From NCBI RefSeq assembly GCF_003627095.1, contig NZ_CP032627.1, positions 1,054,001-1,118,000 on the forward strand: a DNA stretch of 64,000 bases. Reading direction: 5' to 3'. The notes beneath the pieces are model-generated. The model made no database searches and had not been told where the DNA came from. It saw only the letters and a list, made by a program, of their open reading frames with translations. The DNA is from Lactococcus allomyrinae. GTDB lineage: Bacteria; Bacillota; Bacilli; Lactobacillales; Streptococcaceae. Below are positions 44,681-53,510 of this stretch, one piece after another. The stretch's first letter is position 1; each line of letters opens with the position of its first letter. The position numbers were made by a program, and so were the translations under genes.

Positions 44681-45315
44681 CCTTGAATGACCTCAATATT
44701 TCCAGTTTCTACACGAATATTGATTTTAATTCGCTTTGTTACTTCTTCAATATTTTCACTGAAATAACGAATATTTCCTGCATTGATTTGAGAAGGTTCA
44801 TCAAAAATTTTAACAACACCTGTATGAGTTGTCACATCAAGCATCACTGCAACATCTCTTGGTACAATTATCTTTGTATTTCCGGTTGTTTTTTTGATAG
44901 ATAAACTGTTACCGCTTGGTTTAAAATTAATGTCATCTAAATCAATCAAATCATTTCCGTTTGCTCGGCCAACAAAATCTTGTCCTTCATTCTCAAATCC
45001 TGATTGAAAAAAAGGACCATCATTACTTTGATGACTTTCTCTAGGATTGTTTTTCCAGAAAATAATGCACATGATTGCTGGGAAGATTATCGCTAGCCAA
45101 AACCAGCCTGCGGTAAAAAGTATCATCGCAGAAATTGCCCAAAAGATAAGACTCAACATTCTAAAAACACGCGCACGAGAACGACTTGCCAAAATTGTGA
45201 AAAGTATCGCACCTACAAGAACAATCCACATTCGTGGTGTTCGTGCCACATGGAAAAACAGTCCCATCAAAATCATTATTTCAATAATTACTACTGCTTT
45301 TATTTTTCTATTCAT
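44677..45315 (-). CDS. LiaF/YvqF-like membrane regulator of the CesSR system
   Basis: 212 residues with about four N-terminal membrane helices (8-26, 30-44, 52-70, 73-88) and a C-terminal cytoplasmic LiaF domain (about 120-212: SLSIKKTTGNTKIIVPRDVAV, TGVVKIFDEPSQI). LiaF proteins keep the cognate kinase off without stress. It is first in the operon and coupled to the kinase gene. No ribosome site is present; TACAAT ends 6 bases before the ATG, and an 8-bp inverted repeat covers the -35 position. Confidence 0.85.
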   Translation of the reverse strand: MNRKIKAVVIIEIMILMGLFFHVARTPRMWIVLVGAILFTILASRSRARVFRMLSLIFWAISAMILFTAGWFWLAIIFPAIMCIIFWKNNPRESHQSNDGPFFQSGFENEGQDFVGRANGNDLIDLDDINFKPSGNSLSIKKTTGNTKIIVPRDVAVMLDVTTHTGVVKIFDEPSQINAGNIRYFSENIEEVTKRIKINIRVETGNIEVIQG

Positions 45316-45321
45316 AGCTCT

Positions 45322-45327
45322 ATTGTA
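45322..45327 (-). promoter_or_regulatory. -10 box directly before the LiaF-like gene (leaderless geometry)
   Basis: TACAAT on the minus strand, AGAGCT, then ATG at 45315. No consensus -35 is present, as expected of an activator-dependent promoter. Confidence 0.55.
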
Positions 45328-45335
45328 CCAAAAAA

Positions 45336-45356
45336 AGACTGAGTTTTTCTCAGTCT
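45336..45356. promoter_or_regulatory. Inverted repeat AGACTGAG-N5-CTCAGTCT at the cesR operon promoter
   Basis: The 8-5-8 perfect repeat covers the -35 position of the operon promoter. It could be the CesR/LiaR binding site for autoregulation; followed by T8 on the minus strand it could also be the terminator of the DUF59 gene. Both roles may hold. Confidence 0.5.
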
Positions 45357-45667
45357 AAAGGCTTAAATTTCTTTTATATCTAATTCGTTGTAAAAGGTAG
45401 CAACAGCCAGTTTAATCTCATTAATGTAATGTTTAAGATACCATTTTGACAAAAAAATCAGAGAAACTCTTTGATGACTTTTCTCTGATTATTATCGTAC
45501 TTTTTGAATCGCTGATTAGATTGAAATTTTCATGTTGTTTTACTCATATTTTACTAGATTTAAAAACAATAAAAAATTTTAAAAATTGACTTGAGTATCA
45601 TATTAAATGTACTCTTTGGAGGTTGCCTTATTTTATCAAAACACTCTCAAAACCAGTCATAGTAATC

Positions 45668-46000
45668 TTATCGAATACCCAAAGCAATGCGTGCATAACG
45701 GCTCATTTTATCCACCGTCCAAGCTGGATACCAAACCAAATTGACTTTAATATCTGTGACCTCCTCAACATCTTTGAGGGCATCATGGATTTGTTCTGTT
45801 AGCAAATCTGCTAATGGACATCCCATTGTTGTCAAAGTCATCTTGATTTCGGTTGCGCCATTGTCCTCAAAGCTGATTTCATAAACCAAACCTAAGTTAA
45901 TGATATCAATACCAAGTTCTGGGTCAATCACATTTTCAAGTGCAGCAAGAATCTTATCCTTGATTTCGCTCACTTGCTCTTCTGTATATTTATCTGCCAT
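45668..46000 (-). CDS. Metal-sulfur cluster assembly factor (DUF59/SufT-PaaD-like)
   Basis: 110 residues. The MIP18/DUF59 fold is marked by LENVIDPELGIDIINLGLVYEI, then MTLTTMGCPLADLLTEQI with the conserved Cys, and NLVWYPAWTVDKMSRYARIALG at the end. Family members help mature Fe-S proteins. It is transcribed alone, with a 17-base leader word shared with cesR (46015-46031) just before its ribosome site. The 350-base gap after it holds only the inverted repeat at 45336-45356. Confidence 0.9.
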   Translation of the reverse strand: MADKYTEEQVSEIKDKILAALENVIDPELGIDIINLGLVYEISFEDNGATEIKMTLTTMGCPLADLLTEQIHDALKDVEEVTDIKVNLVWYPAWTVDKMSRYARIALGIR

Positions 46001-46180
46001 ATTTTTTCTCCTACAAAATGTGAGGGCAACTGCTTCTAAAAGTATAAAGATAAGTAACTAAAGCGCCATCTCCTTAAACAAAGCAACCGAACTCCATTCC
46101 AAATTGTCAAATTCTTTTTACAAGCTTTATTTTAACAAAAATTAACAAAAAAAACTAGAAAATTTTATGATAAAAGTAAA

Positions 46181-46212
46181 AAATTTACTGACAGATGTCT
46201 GTCAGTAAATTT
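46181..46212 (-). terminator. YhgE-gene terminator formed by the repeat word
   Basis: AAATTTACTGACAG (46181-46194) pairs perfectly with CTGTCAGTAAATTT (46199-46212), 14 bp, right after the YhgE stop and followed by TTTTTAC on the minus strand. Confidence 0.75.
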
Positions 46213-46215
46213 TGA

Positions 46216-48621
46216 TTAAGCAAATCGTGAAATCTTCTTAAAGAAGCTAAGTGCACCTGTAAAGACAAGTATAATTACCCCAAAAAGCAAGACATAAGGA
46301 AGAATATTTCCACCTAGACCAATCGTTTCACGCAGCATCCGTAATCCATAAGTCATTGGAAGCCATGGACTAATTACTTGGAAAATATGCGGAGCCAGCT
46401 GTAATGGATATGTCCCAGCACTCGTCGCCAATTGCAAGACAAGAAAGACAATCATGACAAACTCCCCAACCTTACCTAACCATGTCAAGAAGAAGGTATT
46501 AATTGCCATGAATGCAAAACTAATCAAAATCACTGACAACAGCATCCGTAAGTTATAATTTGCTCGAAGTCCAAGCGCAACAACCGCACCATAAACGATA
46601 AGAGCTTGCAGGAGGGCAACTAAACCATTTGTTCCGATTTTGGCCCACATGAATTCACGACCAGATTTCCATTTTTCACCAGAGAAACTGTGACCGATAA
46701 CAACGTTTGTTGCAAGTGCCCCTATGAAGAGGGCCACACAAATCATGTAAGGTGTCATTCCTTCGCCATTGACAGGAACATTGTCATGGTCTGTATGCTT
46801 CATTTTGAGTGGTGTTGCAATCTTGTCAGCATTCTTTTTATTACTATTTGTCGCTGACAGCTTTTTATCAGCATCTGTCAGTGCTGACGAAAGTGTGCCT
46901 GCGCCATCATTTAGACTATCCAAACCTTTTGTCAGTGTTTGACTTCCGTCAGCAAGTTGACTTGAGCCTGAAGCAATTTGTTTTGCTCCATCAGCAAGTT
47001 GACTTGAACCTGAGCTTAATGACTGGCTATTCCCTTGTAATTGCGTTAGTCCTGAAACCAACTGCAAGCTACCCGTTTGCAAGTCTTTTGACTTGTCAGC
47101 AAGCTGATGAGCACCATCATTCGCTTGATTGACACCCGCTGCAAATTGATTAAATCCTGAAGTAAGCTGTTGTCCTCCTGCAGTTATCTCAGTATTAAAC
47201 TGTGCAGCTCCTGCTGCCAACTGGTTAGTTCCTGGCAAAATTTGATTACTCAAAGTAATATGAGCATTGTCTATTCCGGTTGATAACTGGTTAATGGTTT
47301 GAGATGCAGCTGGAAGGATTTGAGCAGCTCCATTTGCCAACATTTGAGTTTGAGTTTGTAAATTCTTCAATTGATTACCAACATTTGTCAAACTATCTGA
47401 AATTGACTGTGAATCAGTCTGTATTTCTGTTGAGTTTTCCGCAGAATTCTTTAATGCATTAAGCAAATCCGCCTGTTGTGCTGATGTCAAATTTTTAAAA
47501 GTGTCTGTTGCAGAAATTGCCGTGGTGGACGCCGTCAGTTGGTCTTGAATAATTTTCGGCAAAACAGCCTGAACATTTTTTAAATCATTTTCCATTTGAG
47601 TCACAACTGTTGAATCGGTACTCCCAGCTTGAATCTGTTGATTAAGGGCTGTCAAGCCAGTTTCTAGCTTTATAAAATTTGCCTTATCTTCATCAGACAG
47701 GCTGGTTGCTGCTGACAGTTTTGTCAGTCCATCAGCAAGTTGCTGACTAGCTGACTGCAGTTGATCCGCAGCTTCTGAACTTTGAGAAATTTTTGCAATC
47801 CCAGCAGATAATTCTTTTGATTTATCCGCCAAAGTTTGAGTCCCTTCAGCCAACTGTTCAGCGCCTGTAGAAAATTGTTTCGTGCCATCAGCAAGTTTTT
47901 CGCTACCTAAAGCTGCTTGTTTTACACCTTCAACATACTTATCAACACCAACATTTAATGTATTTGCTCCATCGGTAAAAGTCAAACTTGATGATGCCAA
48001 TGTGTTTAGATTTTTTGAAATCTCTGACGAACCACTCAAAGCCGTTTGACTACCATCAGCGAGTTTTTTAGAGCCATCTGAAGCCTCCTGCATCCCTGGT
48101 TTCATCTCAGCAATTTTATCAAAAATAGCCTCAGTATAATCTTTGGTCACTTTTTCCGAAACTTTGGCTTTCAATTGTGTCACAGCACTTTCACTCATTT
48201 TGGAAGAAATATAGTTATGACCACGTGTCGTTTGATAATCTAATTGTACTGCTTTTGGATTTTCTGACATCAAACTTGCTGCATTCTCTGAGAAATCTTT
48301 AGGGAAAGTAATAACCATGTAGTAATCCCCTTTTTTAATTCCATTTTTAGCATCAGCTTTTGATACAAAATGATAATCCAAATCTTTTGATTTCTTCATT
48401 TCAGAAATCACCTTATCACCAAGTTCTAATTTTTTACCATCCAATTCAGACGCCTTGTCCATATTCACAACTGCCACTGGCAAATCTTTTAAATTCCCAT
48501 ATGGGTCCCACATTGACCCTAAGAAAATATAATTATAAATTGCCGGAACCAGTGACAATGCGATAATAACGATGATAAAAAATTTATGCTTGAAGATAGC
48601 TTGCCATTCTTTTTTTAACAT
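46216..48621 (-). CDS. YhgE/Pip family membrane protein (phage infection protein-like, ABC-2 type)
   Basis: 801 residues: one N-terminal membrane helix (about 13-33), a ~580-residue extracytoplasmic region, and five C-terminal helices with an ABC-2 permease look. The outer region carries many heptad-like repeats of the form QLADGAKQIASGSSQLADGS, predicting long coiled coils, as in the lactococcal phage receptor Pip and B. subtilis YueB/YhgE. Function may be in envelope export; such proteins serve as siphophage receptors. It is divergent from a TetR gene, with a shared operator-like repeat between them. Confidence 0.92.
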   Translation of the reverse strand: MLKKEWQAIFKHKFFIIVIIALSLVPAIYNYIFLGSMWDPYGNLKDLPVAVVNMDKASELDGKKLELGDKVISEMKKSKDLDYHFVSKADAKNGIKKGDYYMVITFPKDFSENAASLMSENPKAVQLDYQTTRGHNYISSKMSESAVTQLKAKVSEKVTKDYTEAIFDKIAEMKPGMQEASDGSKKLADGSQTALSGSSEISKNLNTLASSSLTFTDGANTLNVGVDKYVEGVKQAALGSEKLADGTKQFSTGAEQLAEGTQTLADKSKELSAGIAKISQSSEAADQLQSASQQLADGLTKLSAATSLSDEDKANFIKLETGLTALNQQIQAGSTDSTVVTQMENDLKNVQAVLPKIIQDQLTASTTAISATDTFKNLTSAQQADLLNALKNSAENSTEIQTDSQSISDSLTNVGNQLKNLQTQTQMLANGAAQILPAASQTINQLSTGIDNAHITLSNQILPGTNQLAAGAAQFNTEITAGGQQLTSGFNQFAAGVNQANDGAHQLADKSKDLQTGSLQLVSGLTQLQGNSQSLSSGSSQLADGAKQIASGSSQLADGSQTLTKGLDSLNDGAGTLSSALTDADKKLSATNSNKKNADKIATPLKMKHTDHDNVPVNGEGMTPYMICVALFIGALATNVVIGHSFSGEKWKSGREFMWAKIGTNGLVALLQALIVYGAVVALGLRANYNLRMLLSVILISFAFMAINTFFLTWLGKVGEFVMIVFLVLQLATSAGTYPLQLAPHIFQVISPWLPMTYGLRMLRETIGLGGNILPYVLLFGVIILVFTGALSFFKKISRFA

Positions 48622-48636
48622 TTCCCTTCCCCGTTA

Positions 48637-48651
48637 TGGACACTTCGTCCA
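48637..48651. promoter_or_regulatory. Operator-like repeat TGGAC-N5-GTCCA upstream of the YhgE gene
   Basis: A perfect 5-5-5 inverted repeat 16 bases upstream of the YhgE start. A second GTCCA half with a degenerate partner lies at about 48726-48740. Both sit in the TetR/YhgE intergenic region, the natural place for TetR binding. Confidence 0.55.
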
Positions 48652-48832
48652 AAAATTGTTATAATATGTATTATAAACTTTTTCGAAAAATTGACAAATG
48701 TTGAGCTCCGATTTTTAGACAGCTTGTGCACATTTGTCCAAATAAAACACTTACATTTAGATTGAGAATCATCTTTTTTGATTTTCAAATGAGCAACTGA
48801 TTGTCAAGTATTGAAACGGAGGTTCCAAAATA

Positions 48833-49369
48833 ATGGCCCATGACACTCGAAAAGACCGTACCAGAATCCAGCTTCGCGATGCAATGATTCAACTTTTGCA
48901 CGAAAAATCTTTTGACCAGATTTCAACAACAGAGCTTGTTAAAATCGCAAAAGTAAGCCGGAGTAGTTTCTACACGCACTATCAAGATAAATACGACATG
49001 ATTGAAGCCTATCAACGCCGTCTTTTTGAAACCATTCAATATGTTTTTGAGAAAAATAATGGAAATCTACACGCGACAATGCTTGAAACCTTTGAGTTTT
49101 TACAACGCAATCAAATCTACGCCGCACTTCTTTCTGAAAACGGAAGTAAAGAAATCCATCAATTTATGCTTCAGAAACTAAAAGATTTATTACAAAATTC
49201 AATTTTTCCTCAAGATTCTAAACGAAATAATTTAGGAAAGCTTGGTGAAATCTATGCGACAACTTATTATGCCAATGCCATTTTTGGAACAACACAGTCA
49301 TGGTTACGACGGAATCAAAAAGAAACGCCCACTCAAATTGCTGATTTACTCCAAGAATTAATCAACTAA
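48833..49369 (+). CDS. TetR family transcriptional regulator
   Basis: 178 residues with an N-terminal TetR HTH (MIQLLHEKSFDQISTTELVKIAKVSRSSFYTHYQDKYDMI) and a helical ligand domain. It is divergently transcribed from the YhgE gene and likely represses it. GGAGG lies 11 bases before the ATG. This TetR-YhgE pairing is common in lactobacilli and lactococci. Confidence 0.9.
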   Translation: MAHDTRKDRTRIQLRDAMIQLLHEKSFDQISTTELVKIAKVSRSSFYTHYQDKYDMIEAYQRRLFETIQYVFEKNNGNLHATMLETFEFLQRNQIYAALLSENGSKEIHQFMLQKLKDLLQNSIFPQDSKRNNLGKLGEIYATTYYANAIFGTTQSWLRRNQKETPTQIADLLQELIN

Positions 49370-49460
49370 AAAGTTAGCCATCAATTTCTATTCAAATTTA
49401 CAGATAAATTGACTTCTATAAAAACTTAATTCGCTCTCATTTTTAGACATAATGTTCAAA

Positions 49461-49486
49461 AAAACTATTCTCAATAGAATAGTTTT
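49461..49486. terminator. Bidirectional terminator between the TetR and esterase genes
   Basis: AAAACTATTCT (49461-49471) pairs with AGAATAGTTTT (49476-49486) around CAAT. Confidence 0.85.
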
Positions 49487-50492
49487 CATTTATATTCATC
49501 AATAAATGCTACTGTTTGATCGTAACAATTCTTGGCTTCCTTCATTTCATAATCAAATTGATATTCATGAGTAATTTCTTTCTTATCATTAACATAGAAT
49601 AATCCTTGCACAGGAACTTTCAGCTGTTTCAATCTCTTTTCTAAAGCAATCCCTTGATTTTGAAAAGAATATGCATTTCCATCCGTGATATATGTCGGAG
49701 GAAAATCTTTAGTCACATGACGAACCAAACTCGCTTCAAATAACTTAGGATTTTCTTTCCAGTCCTTTGTTCCAATTTCTGACCAAGCTACCGTATCAAC
49801 AAAAAACTTCATAAATTTACTCGTTGACTGTTCTTGAGCTGTCTGTTGTAAATCCACGGGCCACAATAAGAAATCGTGCCCTTGATTTCTGTAGTATTTA
49901 ATACTTGCTTAATTCCAATGCTTTTTGCATAGTTGTTGTTCGTTTGAGTTGTGACATATTGTAGTGCAATTTGTGCTCCAGCACTATCTCCACCAAATAA
50001 TATTTGAGATAAATCTAACATTTTGAACTTTTTCTCTTCTAATGTTTTGATTAGCTCTCCCATTTGTACTAACTGATTAGGATATTGTGAATCTGGTGCT
50101 GTTTCATAATTCATGGAAATAACTGCTATTTTTGTATCTGACACAATTTTTGTCGCAAACTCTTTTACTCCTTCTTTATCTCCAGCAACAAAACCTCCTC
50201 CATGTGCCCAAACTAATACAGGAACAGGTCGAGGTGTGTCTTTAGGATAATAGATGTCAAATACATTGTTTTTTAACTTTGATTGATAGGATTGATCTGA
50301 AATAATCTCTACATTTTTTTTAGCTCTTTGATATCCTTTTTCATCTGTAATCATCACCTTAGAATCAAATGCTTTTTTAATCACAAGTGCTCCTGGCCTA
50401 GGAGAAACATGAAAAGCAATCAAAACCAATAGAAATAAGACAATAATTCCTACTATAAACCATAAAGTAATCTTTAAAATTCTTTTCTTCAT
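49486..50492 (-). pseudogene. Membrane-anchored alpha/beta hydrolase (esterase), split by a one-base frameshift
   Basis: The first frame has a signal anchor (about 6-28), the oxyanion-hole HGGG in WAHGGGFVAGDK and the nucleophile elbow GDSAG, then ends soon after ISYCGP. The second frame continues as VDLQQTAQEQSTSKFMKF and carries the catalytic Asp and His region (PTYITDGNAY, KKEITHEYQFDY). Adding one base to the GGG at 49858-49860 joins them into about 335 residues. This is an HSL/BD-FAE-like carboxylesterase fold facing outside; substrate unknown. The break matches the homopolymer pattern of three other genes here. Confidence 0.82.
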
Positions 50493-50596
50493 ATTCTTGA
50501 ATTATAACAAATTTTTTTTAGAATTTAGCGAATAAAAAGCTAACAATTTGAATATCAAAATACAAAAGATTACAAGAAATATTCTTTTACTTTAAA

Positions 50597-51076
50597 TTAT
50601 CCCAATTCATTTCTAATCTTGAATCTTTTTGCAAAATAGTATTTACCAGTTGTATCTTTTGCATACATTTTCAGATTTTGATTTTTGAATCCTGATTTTT
50701 TTAATTCAATAAGACACTCATCTTTCATCACAAAATATGTTGCATCTTCTTGTGGCATTAACAATATTGGTAACTTTGCACTCTCTTGCTCCAAATCTCT
50801 TGACGAAAAAGCCATCGTTTTCTTTGCACTTTTACGCAAAAGTCTTTTTTTACAAATTCCAATTTCATAAATTTTAAATGGAACAGCTCCCGTATTCACA
50901 ATGTCAATACACCACAAAGAGATATTATCGCCAGAAAATACCTCATAAGACGTCCAATAATCAATCTCAAGTTTCTTTCGGTAGTCTCTTCTTGCAAGAT
51001 GAAGTGATACGATAACTACCGCTATCGTTCCAATTGCACTCAATGCTTCCCATATATTCCCTAAATCAATGATCAT
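50597..51076 (-). CDS. Hypothetical membrane-anchored protein
   Basis: 159 residues. An N-terminal membrane helix (about 8-28, IWEALSAIGTIAVVIVSLHLA) is followed by a basic stop-transfer (RRDYRKK) and a mostly beta soluble domain (NISLWCIDIVNTGAVPFKIYEIGICK), likely cytoplasmic. The pattern of a short anchor and a beta-rich domain occurs in many uncharacterised Firmicutes proteins. No motif identifies a function. Isolated gene; no clear promoter or terminator. Confidence 0.6.
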   Translation of the reverse strand: MIIDLGNIWEALSAIGTIAVVIVSLHLARRDYRKKLEIDYWTSYEVFSGDNISLWCIDIVNTGAVPFKIYEIGICKKRLLRKSAKKTMAFSSRDLEQESAKLPILLMPQEDATYFVMKDECLIELKKSGFKNQNLKMYAKDTTGKYYFAKRFKIRNELG

Positions 51077-51187
51077 TATAGCTCCATCTATTTATTACTG
51101 TTTTCTAATTATATTATTATAATTTTATCATAAGAGATAATTACTTTCAAAATCATATTCTATATTAGACATTATGAGATGATTTTT

Positions 51188-51216
51188 TTGTTATTTTATG
51201 TGCAATGTGATATACT
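51188..51216 (+). promoter_or_regulatory. Promoter of the HicB-like miniprotein gene
   Basis: TTGTTA (51188-51193), 17-base spacer, TATACT (51211-51216) with an extended TG. It leaves a leader of about 65 bases before the ATG. Confidence 0.65.
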
Positions 51217-51285
51217 TGTGAGTAGGAATTTCGTTGTAATCGTTATAGTCCCTTTCGTCAGCATAAAGAGAAAGGAGAATGTATT

Positions 51286-51441
51286 ATGACATTCATCAAC
51301 AAAAACAAACTCTTCGAGTACACTGTAACTCTAGATACTTCACAAAATATCTTTAAAGCATATCTTGCTAGTGATTTAACTGTTTATGGTGCTGGTGATA
51401 CAATCGAAGAAGCTGTGCACAATTTAGAAGAAATAGTCTAA
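51286..51441 (+). CDS. 51-residue HicB-like miniprotein
   Basis: A short ORF with AAAGGAG 7 bases before ATG (51286) and TAA at 51439-51441. The translation starts MTFINKNKLFEYTVTLDTSQ and ends DLTVYGAGDTIEEAVHNLEE plus IV. The latter part resembles the beta-alpha element of HicB antitoxins (GDTxEEAxxNxxE). No HicA toxin gene is adjacent, so it may be an orphan antitoxin-like or regulatory protein. It has its own promoter and a strong terminator at 51480-51514. Confidence 0.65.
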   Translation: MTFINKNKLFEYTVTLDTSQNIFKAYLASDLTVYGAGDTIEEAVHNLEEIV

Positions 51442-51455
51442 GGAGCAAAAAGCAA

Positions 51456-51479
51456 ATGGGCGAGTATCCCTCTCAGTAG
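51456..51479 (+). other. Seven-codon micro-ORF ending at a terminator stem
   Basis: ATG GGC GAG TAT CCC TCT CAG TAG, with AAGGAG 11 bases upstream. The stop abuts the terminator stem, and a competing short hairpin (GTAG/CTAC) overlaps that stem. It could be a translated attenuator or chance. Confidence 0.25.
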
Positions 51480-51514
51480 AAAGCATCTACTTTTGACATA
51501 TAAGTGGGTGCTTT
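51480..51514 (+). terminator. Terminator of the HicB-like transcript
   Basis: AAAGCATCTACTT pairs with AAGTGGGTGCTTT (two G-U pairs), followed by TTTTT. Confidence 0.8.
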
Positions 51515-51575
51515 TTTTGTTGCCTAAAACCCTCTCTTAATGTATTTTAATTAAAACAAACTTTCAAATATTTGC

Positions 51576-51581
51576 TATAAT
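51576..51581 (+). promoter_or_regulatory. -10 box 7 bases before the TMEM175 gene start (leaderless geometry)
   Basis: TGCTATAAT, an extended -10, then ACGACAT and ATG at 51589. No ribosome binding site is present. Confidence 0.6.
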
Positions 51582-51588
51582 ACGACAT

Positions 51589-52143
51589 ATGAATAAAAGT
51601 AGAATAGAAGCTCTAACAGACGGTATTTTTGCTGTCGTAATGACATTGACCGTTCTTGAATTTAAAGTACCGAAAGACGGAAATCTGCTTTCTCCTCGAC
51701 TATTGCTAATGTTTCTTATCTACGTAACCACATTTGTTGCGCTAGCATCAATCTGGAACTCTCACCACCATGTCATGACCTTCTTAAAAAATAATCGTAT
51801 CGATGAACTGTTATTATGGGTAAACCATTGGCTTTTACTGGTTATTTGCCTGTTTCCTTTTGCAACTGTTGTTCATGCTGAACATCCTCATTCGCTCATT
51901 GATAGTATTGCATACATTACAATATATCTAATTATTTGGATAAGCTTGATTATTTTCAGCGAAATTATTTACAGGCAATATAACAGGAGTGAGACTCTCC
52001 GACTGCGTAATCGTCAAAGAATCAAAATCTTCCTCATATTTTTACTACCAGGAGCACTCATATCTCTTATCTGGTTGTATGCTTTACCTATCGTAACGAT
52101 ATTAATGGCTCTATCTTGGGGAAGGCATAGCGACTTTGAATAA
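51589..52143 (+). CDS. TMEM175 family (DUF1211) potassium channel-like protein
   Basis: 184 residues with about five to six membrane helices. The N-terminal MNKSRIEALTDGIFAVVMTLTVLEFKVP is the family hallmark (RxxxFSDG-like, here RIEALTDG). Bacterial TMEM175 proteins form leak K+ channels with a hydrophobic gate. The gene is alone. There is no ribosome site: the transcript seems to begin at the start codon. Confidence 0.9.
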   Translation: MNKSRIEALTDGIFAVVMTLTVLEFKVPKDGNLLSPRLLLMFLIYVTTFVALASIWNSHHHVMTFLKNNRIDELLLWVNHWLLLVICLFPFATVVHAEHPHSLIDSIAYITIYLIIWISLIIFSEIIYRQYNRSETLRLRNRQRIKIFLIFLLPGALISLIWLYALPIVTILMALSWGRHSDFE

Positions 52144-52187
52144 AAAAGAGCTTTCCGTTTCTTTTTTTATTATTTAAAGTATCAAAA

Positions 52188-52207
52188 AACCGCTCAACAG
52201 AGCGGTT
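52188..52207 (-). terminator. rplS terminator
   Basis: AACCGCTC (52188-52195) pairs with GAGCGGTT (52200-52207) around AACA, with T6 on the minus strand. Confidence 0.85.
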
Positions 52208-52219
52208 ATATTGTGTTTC

Positions 52220-52564
52220 TTAACGGCGACGTTCAGCGATACGCGCTTTTTTACCTTGCAATGCACGGAGGTAGTAAAGTTTCGCACGACGTACTTTACC
52301 ATGACGAATTACTTCAATTTTTTCAACACGTGGAGTGTGAAGTGGGAAGATACGTTCTACACCAACACCGTTAGAAATCTTACGAACTGTATAAGTTTCG
52401 CTGATTCCTGAATTTTTACGAGCGATGACAACACCTTCAAACATTTGGATACGTTCGCGAGTTCCTTCAACGACTTTCGCATGAACACGTACAGTGTCAC
52501 CAGGACGGAAGTCAGGAATATCAGTGCGGAGTTGCGCAGCGTTGATAGATTCAATAAGGTTCAT
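52220..52564 (-). CDS. rplS: 50S ribosomal protein L19
   Basis: 114 residues, full length. Conserved L19 sequence is plain: [58 protein letters not shown] and [21 protein letters not shown]19 lies at the 30S-50S interface. GAGGAG gives a strong ribosome site. It is transcribed alone with a strong terminator, and codon use is highly biased as for other ribosomal genes. Confidence 0.98.
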   Translation of the reverse strand: MNLIESINAAQLRTDIPDFRPGDTVRVHAKVVEGTRERIQMFEGVVIARKNSGISETYTVRKISNGVGVERIFPLHTPRVEKIEVIRHGKVRRAKLYYLRALQGKKARIAERRR

Positions 52565-52783
52565 TTTTTTCTCCTCTTGCCCATCATTAAGTAACTCTGA
52601 CCCAGCGGATGAACAGCTTTATTAGTATGTTCTAAGACATACCAGACTATTATAACAAATCTATTTAATATTATCAAGAACTTCCTAAGTTTTTGTCAAA
52701 GTAAGCACGTGCTATCTTCACACGTTGGGCTACGCTGTCCCAACTTTATTTATCAAATTTCTAAGTTTTATTAGCTCATCAAA

Positions 52784-53458
52784 TCAATAACCAATACGGT
52801 CAATATCAACTTCTGATTGATTAATCATATCCACGACTTTATGGATAAGGTACATTCGTTCATCAAGTTCATTAATTTGTCTGGAACAATTTTGAAGTTC
52901 ATTACTTAATCTTTCAGGAATTTTTCCATCATATTTATAGCGTACTTTATGTTCCAATGTCGCCCAAAAATCCATTGCTGAAGTGCGTAATTGTACTTCG
53001 ACCCGACAGGTTTTTTCACCAAAAAGTTTGCCAATATTGACTTCCAAAATCATGTGATAGCTCCGATAACCACTTTCTTTCACATTTTTTAGATAATCTT
53101 TTTCACTAACCACTTTGAAATCTTCTTGACTTTTGATGATTTCTACTATTTCGTATATATTTTTAGCGTAAGCACAGATAATACGTATACCAGCGACATC
53201 TGATAAAAATTCCTCTGCAGCTTCTGCTGTGATTGGTAAATTTTTCTTTTTTAATTTTCCTGCAATACTTTCTGGCGATTTGATTCGATATTTGATATGT
53301 TCAATCGGATTAACCGGCTCAAAGTTATTATAGTAAGCTTCTAGATTTGATAGCTGTGTCCTAACAATATCTAATGCACACTCGTATCTCACCAGTTTTT
53401 TCTTGAGTTTTTCAAATTCTTCAACTTCAAAACGAGTCTTCAAATAGTCTTTATCCAT
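52784..53458 (-). CDS. Small alarmone synthetase (RelA/SpoT-domain GTP pyrophosphokinase)
   Basis: 224 residues from the ATG at 53458; a longer frame upstream covers the promoter and has no similarity. The synthetase fold is visible: RIKSPESIAGKLKKK, SDVAGIRIICAY, ESGYRSYHMILEV, RVEVQLRTSAMDFWATLEHKVRYK. No HD hydrolase, TGS or ACT domain is present, so it makes (p)ppGpp from ATP and GDP/GTP without degrading it. It resembles the RelP/RelQ class but I could not place it in either. TATAAT ends 6 bases before the ATG, so the mRNA should be leaderless. Confidence 0.85.
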   Translation of the reverse strand: MDKDYLKTRFEVEEFEKLKKKLVRYECALDIVRTQLSNLEAYYNNFEPVNPIEHIKYRIKSPESIAGKLKKKNLPITAEAAEEFLSDVAGIRIICAYAKNIYEIVEIIKSQEDFKVVSEKDYLKNVKESGYRSYHMILEVNIGKLFGEKTCRVEVQLRTSAMDFWATLEHKVRYKYDGKIPERLSNELQNCSRQINELDERMYLIHKVVDMINQSEVDIDRIGY

Positions 53459-53464
53459 ACATTT

Positions 53465-53473
53465 ATTATAACA
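53465..53473 (-). promoter_or_regulatory. -10 box abutting the alarmone synthetase start (leaderless geometry)
   Basis: Minus strand TGTTATAAT, then AAATGT and ATG at 53458. No ribosome site is present. Confidence 0.65.
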
Positions 53474-53510
53474 AATTTTTTTATAGAACACTTCGCATAG
53501 TTGTAAGCGT

